DNA of 64,000 nucleotides from NCBI RefSeq assembly GCF_000494755.1, contig NC_022657.1, positions 7,470,001-7,534,000 of the forward strand. Reading direction: 5' to 3'. A program made the translations under genes and the position numbers. The stretch comes from Amorphoplanes friuliensis DSM 7358. GTDB taxonomy: Bacteria > Actinomycetota > Actinomycetes > Mycobacteriales > Micromonosporaceae. Shown piece by piece: positions 22,153-30,084 of this stretch (positions are counted from its first letter, which is position 1; every line of letters begins with the position of its first letter). The notes below the pieces were generated by a model that was not told the origin of the DNA, ran no database searches, and saw only the letters and a list, made by a program, of their open reading frames with translations.

Positions 22153-22832
22153 CGGACCTGCGCAATCACCTCGAGGGCATCGCCGGCCCGGCCGTGCCGC
22201 CGACGATGACCGAGATCGACGCTGACCTGAAGCGTGGCCGGCACGCCCTGCGGCGGCGTCGTGCCGTTCAGGTCGCGGGCGGGTCGACGTTCGCGGTTGC
22301 CGCACTGGTCGCCGCCGTGGCGTTCGCCGGCAGTGGCGCGCAGACGCCGGGTGACTCCCCTCAGGCCGGCGCACCGGCGGTGGCCGAGGGCGTGACGCAT
22401 CTGGTCGCGTACACCGGTAAGCAGCCGAAGGGTTTCACCATCGACAAGGCGCCGGACGGGTGGTTCGTGCAGGCCGACGACGAGAGCAGCCTGCTGCTGG
22501 CACCGAGCCGGATCAAGGGCAAGCCGGGTGTCGACCCGTCGCAGGATCCGCTCTACGACGACCGCAGCTTCGTCGGCAAGATCGCCGTGATGCTGCAGAG
22601 CAAGGACGAGCAGGGGCCGCGTGACGGCAAGGCGGTCAAGGTCGGCGACAAGGACGGTGTGCTGGTCAAGAGCCTCGACAGCACCGACGGCCGGACGCTG
22701 TGGGTGAAGCAGCCCAAGGGTGCGTACCTGCTGATCCAGTTCTGGGACGGGATCGGCCTGAGCCAGGACGAGATGGTCGTCTTCGGCGCCGGTGTCCACG
22801 TCAACAAGGACGCCAAGCAGGGTGTCGGCTGA
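22149..22832 (+). CDS. Membrane protein co-transcribed with the sigma factor (putative anti-sigma)
   Basis: A 227-residue protein with a short cytoplasmic N-terminus (LRNHLEGIAGPAVPPTMTEIDADLKRGRHALRRRR), one membrane segment (about residues 40-60) and an exported C-terminal domain. The N-terminus is where an anti-sigma interaction would lie, but no zinc-binding HxxxCxxC motif is present. The position and the 4-base overlap with the sigma gene support a regulatory partnership. The exported part (HLVAYTGKQPKGFTIDKAPDGWFVQ onward) has no recognised fold. Start GTG 22149. A strong terminator follows. Confidence 0.75.
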   Translation: MTDLRNHLEGIAGPAVPPTMTEIDADLKRGRHALRRRRAVQVAGGSTFAVAALVAAVAFAGSGAQTPGDSPQAGAPAVAEGVTHLVAYTGKQPKGFTIDKAPDGWFVQADDESSLLLAPSRIKGKPGVDPSQDPLYDDRSFVGKIAVMLQSKDEQGPRDGKAVKVGDKDGVLVKSLDSTDGRTLWVKQPKGAYLLIQFWDGIGLSQDEMVVFGAGVHVNKDAKQGVG

Positions 22833-22848
22833 GCGCAGCACCATCGGG

Positions 22849-22876
22849 GCGGGGCGGGGCTGATGCCCCGCCCCGC
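22849..22876 (+). terminator. GC-rich hairpin terminator with T-rich tail
   Basis: A perfect 12-bp stem (GCGGGGCGGGGC with its complement) around TGAT is followed by TTATATTT at 22881-22888. It closes the sigma/anti-sigma operon. Confidence 0.8.
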
Positions 22877-22978
22877 TCCGTTATATTTCCGTTACCGAAG
22901 ATCCCGAACAAAGGCGCCGGCCCTCGCATCGAACCTGTTGACGGACCAGAGAACGTGCGAATGGGAAAGGCACCGACC

Positions 22979-23683
22979 ATGCGATTCCTTCCGGTCATCG
23001 GAACACTCCTCGCCGCCGCGATCGTCACCGCCGGATGCTCCGACGGTGTCGAGCGCCTCGACGGCGCGGCCACACCGATCGGGGCCGTGAGCGCTTCGCC
23101 GTCTCCGGCACCTTCGGTCACGTCGCCGTCGTCGGCACCCTCCTCGTCGCCGTCGCCGTCGCCGTCGGAGTCGCCGTCGAAGTCGCCCTCCAAGTCGCCG
23201 CCCGGGTCGTCGCCGACGTCGTCCTCGCCGAAGAGCCGGCCGACGGTGCTCGGACCCAACGGGCTCGGTGCGCTCAAGCTCGGCATGAGCCAGAAGGAGG
23301 CCGAGGCGACCGGTGTGCTCACCGCGTTCAAGGGCAAGATCAATGAGGGTTGCAACCAGCCGGCCCACGTCAGGTACGCCTCGGGCATCAATCCCGGCAG
23401 CGACGGGATGGTCTACTACTCCCCCGGCGTCCTCGGCATCCAGATCATCGACGCCTACACCGGGGTACGCACACCGGAGGGCATCACGCTCGGCAGCTCG
23501 GCGAAGGCCATGCGCAGGGCGTACCCGGACTGGCGCAACGCCACCGAGGAGGATCCCACCGCCGACGGCCGCGGTTATGCGGAGGTCGCCGGGAACGGCA
23601 AGGCGCGTTATCGCATCGTCACGGCCAACGGTCTGGTCGTCGAGCTGACCCTGCAATGGGTGAACCAGAACTGCTACGAGTAA
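22979..23683 (+). CDS. Lipoprotein with Ser/Pro/Lys linker
   Basis: A 234-residue lipoprotein. The signal MRFLPVIGTLLAAAIVTAGC ends in a lipobox Cys at residue 20. A low-complexity linker (about 35-85) of Ser-Pro with SPSK repeats, typical of wall-spanning tethers, precedes a globular domain (LGPNGLGALKLGMSQKEAEATGVL, then YTGVRTPEGITLGSSAKAMRRAYPDW). That domain recurs in actinomycete lipoproteins and has no assigned function. Start ATG 22979 follows GGGAAAGG at 22963-22970; an upstream in-frame ATG at 22961 would add six residues. A bidirectional hairpin separates it from the convergent kinase gene. Confidence 0.8.
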   Translation: MRFLPVIGTLLAAAIVTAGCSDGVERLDGAATPIGAVSASPSPAPSVTSPSSAPSSSPSPSPSESPSKSPSKSPPGSSPTSSSPKSRPTVLGPNGLGALKLGMSQKEAEATGVLTAFKGKINEGCNQPAHVRYASGINPGSDGMVYYSPGVLGIQIIDAYTGVRTPEGITLGSSAKAMRRAYPDWRNATEEDPTADGRGYAEVAGNGKARYRIVTANGLVVELTLQWVNQNCYE

Positions 23684-23695
23684 CCGGCACCGGCG

Positions 23696-23744
23696 CCTGC
23701 CCGCCGGAGTCGACCATCGGGGGATGTCGAACCCGGCGGGCAGG
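23696..23744. terminator. Bidirectional hairpin terminator
   Basis: Perfect 12-bp arms CCTGCCCGCCGG (23696-23707) and its complement (23733-23744) surround a 25-nt loop, between the lipoprotein and the convergent kinase gene. Confidence 0.6.
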
Positions 23745-23751
23745 GTACTTC

Positions 23752-25074
23752 TCAGTAGCGCAGTCCGGCGAGAATCTGATCGGTGCGGTCGACGTCGTCC
23801 GCCTGTCTGATCTGGACATACACGCCGTCACCACCGGACGACAGCAGAGCCGCCTCGCTGTAGGAGACGGGTGTGCCCGGGCAGTTCGTCCAGCGTTGCA
23901 CCGCGCCGGTCAGACCCGACGCGGTCACCGCGCGGGCGGGCAGCCGGGTGCATCCGGCGTGGACCGGCAGGCGCGCACCGCGCATCGTGGCGCTCACACC
24001 GGCGAAGACGCCCGGGTTTCTGCTCGCCGTGTCCGGCCAGCGGGGAAGGTCGGAACCGACGAGCAGGCCCGGCGCCGGACCGGCGGCGAGTCCCACGGCC
24101 GCCGGGTCCCAGCCGCCGTCGATCAGCTGGTCGGCCCAGGCGTCCGGCACCGCCACCGAGAGAACTCCGGTGGCGTCGGCGACCCGGGTCCAGCCCTCGG
24201 CTGCGGTGGCCGAACCACCCAGCGCCACCGTCCCGGCCACGGCCACCAGCAGCCCGGCGGAGAGCAGTACGCGGGAGCGCCGCCGGAACGGGCTGGCACC
24301 GCGGGCGTCGTCCAGCGCGGCAGCGAAGGAGGCGGCGGTCGGCCAGCGCCGGTCACGTTCGGCGTTCAGGGCCCGCAGCACGATCCGGTCGACCTGTTTG
24401 GACACGCCCGCGCGCAGCTTCGAGGGCGGCGGCGCCCCGGCCTGCGGCGTCCGGCCGGTGAGCATCTGGTACGTCATCGCGCCGACTGCGTGCACATCGG
24501 CGCGGACGTCCAGACCGCCACCGGGCAGGTGCTGTTCCGGGGCCATGTAACCCGGGGTGCCGGCCACGACGGTGAACCCGGAGGCGTGCGCGATCGCCTT
24601 GGCCAGCCCGAGATCGGCCACCAGCAGGCGTTCGCTGCCGCGGACGGTGGCGAAGAGGATGTTGGACGGTTTGAGGTCGCGGTGCAGCACGCCGGACTCG
24701 TGCAGGTCGGTGACGGCGTGGGCGATCTCGGCGGCGATCCGCAGCGCCTCGCGGACCGGCAGCGGGCCGGCGTCGAGCCGCTCGGCCAGCGTGCCGCCGG
24801 CGGCATAGGTCATGACCTGGTACGGCCGCCCGTCCGGCAACTCGTCGACGTCGTGGATCCGGACCAGCCGCTCGGAGTCCGCACGCCGCAGGACCTGGGC
24901 CTCCTGCTCGAACCGGGCGCGCACGTCGGGGTGGTGGGCCCAGTTGTCGGCCAGCACCTTGATGGCCACCGAGGACTTCAGGGCGTCGTCCTCGGCGAGC
25001 CAGACCGTGGCGAACGCGCCGGAACCCAGGCGGCGGGTGACGCGATATCGACCGATCCTGGCTGGAACTGACAC
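23752..25074 (-). CDS. Membrane Ser/Thr protein kinase with extracytoplasmic domain
   Basis: A 440-residue Hanks-type kinase. The kinase domain covers residues 8-265: Gly loop LGSGAFATV, Lys39 in VAIKV, catalytic HRDLKPSN at 131-138, DLG (for DFG) with Asp154, and APE at 178-180. A membrane segment at about 281-302 leads to an exported C-terminal domain of about 130 residues with two cysteines (HAGCTRLP and NCPGTPVS) that could form a disulfide. The domain replaces the PASTA repeats of PknB and probably senses an external cue. GTG 25074 is chosen as start; it has no ribosome binding site but a CATAAT box 7-12 bases upstream, consistent with a leaderless mRNA. Confidence 0.9.
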   Translation of the reverse strand: MSVPARIGRYRVTRRLGSGAFATVWLAEDDALKSSVAIKVLADNWAHHPDVRARFEQEAQVLRRADSERLVRIHDVDELPDGRPYQVMTYAAGGTLAERLDAGPLPVREALRIAAEIAHAVTDLHESGVLHRDLKPSNILFATVRGSERLLVADLGLAKAIAHASGFTVVAGTPGYMAPEQHLPGGGLDVRADVHAVGAMTYQMLTGRTPQAGAPPPSKLRAGVSKQVDRIVLRALNAERDRRWPTAASFAAALDDARGASPFRRRSRVLLSAGLLVAVAGTVALGGSATAAEGWTRVADATGVLSVAVPDAWADQLIDGGWDPAAVGLAAGPAPGLLVGSDLPRWPDTASRNPGVFAGVSATMRGARLPVHAGCTRLPARAVTASGLTGAVQRWTNCPGTPVSYSEAALLSSGGDGVYVQIRQADDVDRTDQILAGLRY

Positions 25075-25120
25075 GTACGTATTATGAGCGGCTCTGCAGG
25101 ACACGCGACGGGGGCACGGA

Positions 25121-25669
25121 ATGCAGAACGATCACCAGGAGGAGCTCGCACGCCGGGCCGCGGACGGGGACACGAGGGCGCTCGACGACCTCCTCACCGC
25201 CATCCGGCCGGACGTGCTGCGCCGCTGCGCGCGCTTCCTGCCCTGCTGGCAGGACGCGGAAGAGGCCTGTCAGGACGTCCTTCTCCAGGTGGCCCGCACC
25301 ATCGGGCGCTTCGAGGGGCGGTCGCGGTTCAGCACGTGGCTGCACGTCGTGACCGCCAACAGTTGCCGGCAGACGTACCGGTCGCTCAAACGCCGTGCCG
25401 CCGAGGAGGCCCACGACATCCCGCCGGTCGATCTGCCGGATCCGCGGACGACCAGCGTCATCGCCGGGTCGCGGCTGGACCTGCTGGACGCGCTCGAGCA
25501 GCTGGAGGCCAGGAAGGCGGAGCTGGTCGGCCCGATGGTGCTGCGGGACATCTGCCAGCTCGACTACCGCGAGATCGCGGCGCAGCTCGGCATCCCCGAG
25601 GGCACGGTGAAGTCCCGCATCCACCAGGCCCGCGGTCACGTCCGCGAGTACCTGATGCAGGGCAGCTGA
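25121..25669 (+). CDS. ECF RNA polymerase sigma factor
   Basis: A 182-residue ECF sigma factor. Region 2 runs about residues 5-80 (ELARRAADGDTRALDDLLTAI, WQDAEEACQDVLLQVARTIGRF, FSTWLHVVTANSCRQTYRSLKRR). Region 4 runs about 115-175 (VLRDICQLDYREIAAQLGIPEGTVKSRIHQARGHVREYL). No anti-sigma gene follows; a strong terminator lies 24 bp after the stop. It is divergent from the Ser/Thr kinase gene with only 46 bp between starts, and kinase control of a neighbouring sigma factor is plausible. Start ATG 25121. Confidence 0.9.
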   Translation: MQNDHQEELARRAADGDTRALDDLLTAIRPDVLRRCARFLPCWQDAEEACQDVLLQVARTIGRFEGRSRFSTWLHVVTANSCRQTYRSLKRRAAEEAHDIPPVDLPDPRTTSVIAGSRLDLLDALEQLEARKAELVGPMVLRDICQLDYREIAAQLGIPEGTVKSRIHQARGHVREYLMQGS

Positions 25670-25692
25670 CCGCGCGAGGCGCGGAACGACAA

Positions 25693-25724
25693 ACGGGCCA
25701 CACCCGGGTGCGGGTGTGGCCCGT
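25693..25724 (+). terminator. Hairpin terminator after the ECF sigma gene
   Basis: A perfect 13-bp stem ACGGGCCACACCC with its complement around a 6-nt loop. Confidence 0.78.
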
Positions 25725-25770
25725 GCAGAGTCACCGCTCACCGGCGGCTCTTTGATTCGGTCAGCCGGAA

Positions 25771-26196
25771 CTAGCGGTTGTGGCCGCCACCGTGGCCGTG
25801 GCCGTGGCCGCCGCCGTTGTGGCCGTGGCCGTGGCCGCCGCCGTGGCCGTTGCCCATACCGTTGCCGTTGCCGTGCCCGTGGCCGTGGCCACCACCGTGG
25901 TTGTTGCGCCACGAGACCTCGAGCGCGTAGAAGCCCCGGCGGGTCCGCTCACAGTCGAAGCGCTGCCACTGGCCGAAGAACTGGCCGATGCGACCGGCCC
26001 GCTCGCACTGACGCTCGCTGCGGTAGATCCGGACCACGCGGTCGCGGTCGGTCTTGGCCTGCTGCTGAGCGCTCTGCGTGGTGGCCGAGGCTCCCTGGGT
26101 GGTCGACGTCGCCGCGACGGCGGGGCCGGCACCGATGGTCGCACCGGCGACCAGGGCCATTCCGGTCATAGCCAGCATTCGTGTTGCCTTACTCAT
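25771..26196 (-). CDS. Small secreted protein with His/Gly-rich tail
   Basis: A 141-residue secreted protein. A Sec signal (MSKATRMLAMTGMALVAGA, cut near AVAAT, residue 29) is followed by a charged globular part (RDRVVRIYRSERQCERAGRIGQFFGQWQRFDCERT) with two cysteines that may pair. The last 45 residues are GGGHGHGHGNGNG-type repeats with many His, suited to binding Ni, Zn or Cu. The tail DNA is a run of hexamer-like TGGCCG units (25783-25900), prone to slippage. Start ATG 26196. The gene is isolated, with a lower-GC upstream region that probably holds its promoter and leader. Confidence 0.75.
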   Translation of the reverse strand: MSKATRMLAMTGMALVAGATIGAGPAVAATSTTQGASATTQSAQQQAKTDRDRVVRIYRSERQCERAGRIGQFFGQWQRFDCERTRRGFYALEVSWRNNHGGGHGHGHGNGNGMGNGHGGGHGHGHNGGGHGHGHGGGHNR

Positions 26197-26654
26197 GGAA
26201 CCACCTTTTGTCGGCAGGTCAATTGCTTGATCAAGACAAACACGATCATGGACCGCAATTCGCTGATTACGCCGACGTTAACCCGATTAGGTGATGAGTG
26301 CGTGTCGCGCCGGACCGAGGCGAAAGAATCCGAAATCGATCTCGCGATAAAGGCCTCGCCCGCCGGGTGGAGGAGCTGTTCCGCCGACCGGTCCACAAGA
26401 TCAAACCATTCGGCTGATAAGAACTCCCGGACTCGTGCGCCGACCCGTGCTATTGCCGCTCGGAGCAGCGAATAGCCGAGGCGGGGAGCGTCTCGATTCC
26501 GGCGCTGAATACCGGAAAAAACTGCGAATGATACCTGCGGGATACCCGGATTCCGGTCCGGCAAACAAAGCGCATCGGCGTGTGTCCCGGACACTCCGGC
26601 GACACGCAGAAATGTTTCACGCCGGAGGTGAGAAACAATGGCGGCGGCTCATGT
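26197..26654. other. Intergenic tract with lowered GC, no supported gene
   Basis: About 460 bp without a convincing gene. Base composition is visibly less GC-rich than the flanks, especially 26200-26560. The reading frames here have poor codon use and no recognisable protein. It probably contains the promoter and leader of the secreted His-rich gene; a CTTGATCAAG palindrome lies at about 26225-26234. The right part runs into a decayed gene fragment. Confidence 0.55.
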
Positions 26655-26950
26655 TCACCGCACTGGAAGGTGCGCAGGAAGACGTCGTGATTGTTGTTCG
26701 TGTCGCCGGCGACGAGGTTGGAGGCGTAGGAGCCGAACACGACCGTTCGACCCGTGCCGCTCAGCCGGGGATAAGCGCTGTCGCCGTTCGTGTGGGAGCC
26801 CGTCACCGGTGCCACCACCGCCGCCCGGGCGCCCCGAGTCCGACACGCGGACGGTCGTCCCGGCCCGGAGGTCACGCACGAACACGTCGCCGGCGCCGTT
26901 GGTGTCGCCCGGCACGGACCAAGGCTCTTGATCTCCGCCAGGACGGCCCG
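26655..26950 (-). pseudogene. Decayed fragment of a TolB/WD40-type (PD40) beta-propeller gene
   Basis: Two minus-strand frames each encode one recognisable propeller repeat. The first (about 26832-26912) reads GDTNGAGDVFVRDLRAGTTV. The second (about 26657-26797), in another frame, reads TNGDSAYPRLSGTGRTVVFG then YASNLVAGDTNNNHDVFLR. Placed end to end they make two consecutive PD40 repeats, so a frameshift lies near 26800-26830. Both ends are missing: there is no signal peptide, start or further repeats. This is a remnant of a larger secreted propeller gene, left beside the low-GC tract. Confidence 0.7.
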
Positions 26951-27030
26951 CCGGTTGGCCGGTGCAGGCAGTGATGGCGGCCACCGCCCGGTCAGGTGTG
27001 GCCGTGCGCGCATCCGGGAAAGCACGCCGC

Positions 27031-27774
27031 GTGCGCCACTACTCGGTTGAACTGGGCTCGCCCTCGGGCGGCGCCTCCGGCACGGTCGCGGTCTACGGCC
27101 ACTGGGGTCGTCCGGTGCTCGTGTTTCCCACCGAGCTGGGACGGGCGTGGGAGTTCGCCGACAACGGCATGGTCGCCGCGGTCGAGGACCTGATCGAGGC
27201 GGGCCGCATCAAGCTCTACTGCGTCGACTCGTTCGATGCCGCCACCTGGTCCGCCGATTACCTGCCGCTCGAGGAACGGGCGCGGCGGCATGCGTCGTAC
27301 GAGTCGTGGATCAACGATGCCGTGGTGCCGCACATCCGCGCCGACACCGGGACGGCGGCGGAAATCATGACCACTGGGTGCTCACTCGGGGCGTTCCATG
27401 CCTTGAACTTCGCCTTCAAACGGGCCGACCTGTTTCCTCTGGCCCTGTGCTTCTCCGGCAACTACGAGCCCGCCGCCTGGCGCAGCTGGGGTGAACGCGG
27501 CGACGCCGTCTACTTCAACAGCCCCACCGATTACATCGCGAACATGGACGGTGATCACCTCGAGTGGCTGCGGTCGCGGCTCTCGGTGCTGCTCGTCTGC
27601 GGGCAGGGGCAGTGGGAGGACACCACCGGCGCGCTGGAGTCGACCCGGCGCATGAGCCAGTTGCTCGCCGCCAAGGGTCTGAGGCACGATCTGGACCTGT
27701 GGGGCCCGGACGTGCCGCACGACTGGCCGTCGTGGCGGGCGCAGCTCGCGCACCACCTGCCCCGCTTCTGCTGA
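27031..27774 (+). CDS. Esterase family alpha/beta hydrolase
   Basis: A 247-residue alpha/beta hydrolase of the putative esterase (PF00756) type. The early strands VAVYGHWGRPVLVFPTELGRAWEF are family-typical. The nucleophile elbow is TTGCSLGAFHAL (G-C-S-L-G), and the C-terminal His lies in DVPHDWPSWRAQLAHHLPRF. The first 20 residues (VRHYSVELGSPSGGASG) match close relatives. GTG 27031 is chosen since GGGAAAG at 27016-27022 lies 8 bases upstream; in-frame starts at 26974 and 27004 are possible. No signal peptide. Substrate unknown. Confidence 0.83.
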   Translation: MRHYSVELGSPSGGASGTVAVYGHWGRPVLVFPTELGRAWEFADNGMVAAVEDLIEAGRIKLYCVDSFDAATWSADYLPLEERARRHASYESWINDAVVPHIRADTGTAAEIMTTGCSLGAFHALNFAFKRADLFPLALCFSGNYEPAAWRSWGERGDAVYFNSPTDYIANMDGDHLEWLRSRLSVLLVCGQGQWEDTTGALESTRRMSQLLAAKGLRHDLDLWGPDVPHDWPSWRAQLAHHLPRFC

Positions 27775-27895
27775 CCGGCCGGCACTGATCGGACGACGCT
27801 CGTCACGCCAGATCCGGACGACAGCCGAGCGGGCGAAAGACAGTGCCTCCGCGAACTACTGCGCCGCCCGGCCGGCGCTGCCATGCTTCGCGACC

Positions 27896-29044
27896 ATGAG
27901 GCGTTTGCACTCTTCCCGGCTCGCGGCCGTGGTGACGCTGGTTGTCGCCGCCCTGATCGCGGTTGCGCCTGCCGCGTCGGCGGCACCACCGGCGCCGGCG
28001 GACCTGTCGATCTACTTCGTCGGCCCAGAGGAGATCGCCCGCGGGCAGACCGCCATGTTCCTGTTCCAGGCGCACACCGAGACCTCGCCGCGGCCGGAGA
28101 ACGTCCGAGCGGTGCTGACGCTGCCGGCCGGTCTGACGTGGGAGTCGGCGGAGCCCGGTGCCGTGGGCTGCCCGTCCTATCCCGGCGAGCCGAACTGCTC
28201 GCGCAACAGCGGCACGTGCACACCGGACGCGACCCGCACGGTGGTCACCTGCACTGCCGATGAAGCCGACGACATCATGAGAGGCACCTACTCCTACAAC
28301 GCCACCGTGCGGGCCTCGGCCGACGTCGCGGTCGGGACCGAGCTCACGGTGAAGGCGGAATTCACCTCCGACGGCGTGGAGGCCACACCGGAGAACAACA
28401 CGTCGACGGTCACCTCCACCGTGATTCTCGGGTCCGATCTGGGGATCACCGCGGTCCCGCCCGCCGCGCCGGTCGTTCCGGGCGAGCCGGTGAAGTTCTC
28501 CCTGATCGTGCACAACTACGGTCCCGGGACGATCTCCTTCTTCCGCGTCGCCGAGAGCTACGGCGGCGACTGGTACATGGGCGGTTCCATGACCAACGAG
28601 GGAACGGAATGCGTCCCGGACCCGGGCGCCCTGGTCTGCGAGGTCACCATGGACCTCGCGTCCGGCGAGGAGGTGAAGCTCGACCACGTGATGCCCACCC
28701 GCGTAGTGGACTACTTCTGGGGCACAAAACAGGGCGGCGGCGCGCACGTTCACAACAATCCGGATGAGACCAGCTTCGACACCACGAACAATCGCACGAG
28801 CTTCAAGTTCGAGTTCGCGAAGAAGCCGGCGGGCACGCCTGCGACCACTCCGGCCGGCGACGGCACGGGCGGGACCGGCGGCACCGCGGCCGGCGGCCTG
28901 CCGATCACCGGCGCGGCGGCCCTTCCCCTCGCGCTGGGCGGCGCCCTCCTGCTCCTTCTCGGTACGGGCGCAGTCCTGCTCACGCGCCGCAGGAAGCCTC
29001 GCGCCGAGCAGTCGCGCAATGGCCGGGGAGACATCGACCTCTGA
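27896..29044 (+). CDS. Sortase-anchored surface protein with DUF11-like domains
   Basis: A 382-residue surface protein. A Sec signal peptide covers residues 1-33. Two beta-sandwich regions follow: APPAPADLSIYFVGPEEIARGQ onward and SDLGITAVPPAAPVVPGEPVKFSLIVHNYGPG, the latter typical of DUF11 repeats. After a Thr/Gly-rich linker comes the sorting signal LPITG, a hydrophobic segment (AALPLALGGALLLLLGTGAVLL) and a basic tail (RRRKPR), so sortase should attach it to the wall. Cysteine pairs in the first domain may form disulfides. Start ATG 27896 directly precedes the signal peptide. Confidence 0.85.
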   Translation: MRRLHSSRLAAVVTLVVAALIAVAPAASAAPPAPADLSIYFVGPEEIARGQTAMFLFQAHTETSPRPENVRAVLTLPAGLTWESAEPGAVGCPSYPGEPNCSRNSGTCTPDATRTVVTCTADEADDIMRGTYSYNATVRASADVAVGTELTVKAEFTSDGVEATPENNTSTVTSTVILGSDLGITAVPPAAPVVPGEPVKFSLIVHNYGPGTISFFRVAESYGGDWYMGGSMTNEGTECVPDPGALVCEVTMDLASGEEVKLDHVMPTRVVDYFWGTKQGGGAHVHNNPDETSFDTTNNRTSFKFEFAKKPAGTPATTPAGDGTGGTGGTAAGGLPITGAAALPLALGGALLLLLGTGAVLLTRRRKPRAEQSRNGRGDIDL

Positions 29045-29127
29045 CCGTTCCGCCACCGCCCTGAGCGCTCACAGCGGGGTACGGTCGGCCCGGCGCGCCC
29101 GCGTCGACGACCTCAGGAGACCTCAGG

Positions 29128-30084
29128 ATGCGCCGGATTCTCGCCGCTGTGACCGTGGCGGCGACGCTGTTCGCGGCCACGGCCTGCACCTCGGACGACA
29201 ACAAGTCGGACCAGGCGGGTGGCAGCACCAAGGTCAGCGTCGGGGTCATCCCGATCATCGACGTGGCGCCGATCTACCTCGGTAAGCAGAAGGGCTTCTT
29301 CAGCCGCCGGGGCATCGACCTGACGATGGTCCCCGAGCAGGGTGGCGCACCGATCGTCAAGGGCGTGCTCGAGGGCAAATACCCCTTCGGTTTCAGCAAC
29401 GCGACTTCCCTGATGGCGGCGCAGTCGGAGGGTGCACCGCTCAAGGCGGTCGCGAACGGTGTTGCCTCGACCGGGCGTCCCGGCCGCGACTTCTCCGCGA
29501 TCGTCGTCGGCTTCGGCAGCCCGATCCGGTCGGCGAAGGACCTGGCCGGCAAGCGGATCGCCGTGAACACGCTGCGGAGTCTCGGCGACACCACCGTGCG
29601 GCAGTCGGTCCGTCAGGCCGGCGGGAACCCGGCCGGTCTCAAGTTCCAGGCGATGCCGTTCGCCGACATGCCGGACGCCCTGCAGGCCGACCAGGTCGAC
29701 GCGGCCTGGGTGGTGGAGCCTGCGCTCTCGGCGGCACTCACGCAGGGCGGCCAGGTGGTGGCCTCCAACTACGTCGACACCGCGCCGGATCTGACGGTCG
29801 CCATGTACTTCACCGGTCAGCCGACGATCGACAAGGACCCCGAGCTGGTCGCCCGCTTCACCGAGGCCGTCAAGGAGTCCCTGAAGTACGCCGCCGGGCA
29901 CCCGGACGAGGTCCGCAACACCGTCGGCACCTACACGCAGATCAACGACACCGTGCGGACCGCGATGATCCTGCCGAGCTGGCCGGAGGCGATCAACCGG
30001 GCGTCGCTGGAACGGCTGGCCACCCTGGGCCGCGCGGACGGCATCTTCACGAAGCCGCCCGCGCTGGACCAGTTGCTGCCCTGA
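29128..30084 (+). CDS. ABC transporter substrate-binding lipoprotein (NMT1/SsuA/ThiY type)
   Basis: A 318-residue periplasmic-binding-type lipoprotein. The signal MRRILAAVTVAATLFAATAC gives a lipobox Cys at residue 20. The body matches the NMT1/nitrate-sulfonate-taurine family: VGVIPIIDVAPIYLGKQKGFF, LTMVPEQGGAPIVKGVLEGKY, SAKDLAGKRIAVNTLRS and AAWVVEPALSAAL. Ligands in this family are nitrate, aliphatic sulfonates or thiamine precursors. No permease or ATPase gene adjoins it, so its transporter partner must be elsewhere. It ends tail to tail with the next minus-strand gene with no gap. Confidence 0.87.
   Translation: MRRILAAVTVAATLFAATACTSDDNKSDQAGGSTKVSVGVIPIIDVAPIYLGKQKGFFSRRGIDLTMVPEQGGAPIVKGVLEGKYPFGFSNATSLMAAQSEGAPLKAVANGVASTGRPGRDFSAIVVGFGSPIRSAKDLAGKRIAVNTLRSLGDTTVRQSVRQAGGNPAGLKFQAMPFADMPDALQADQVDAAWVVEPALSAALTQGGQVVASNYVDTAPDLTVAMYFTGQPTIDKDPELVARFTEAVKESLKYAAGHPDEVRNTVGTYTQINDTVRTAMILPSWPEAINRASLERLATLGRADGIFTKPPALDQLLP

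Noticed and set aside
26193..26594. A 133-residue minus-strand frame in the low-GC tract
   Set aside because: No ribosome binding site, poor codon use and no recognisable protein pattern; it would overlap the start of the secreted His-rich gene.
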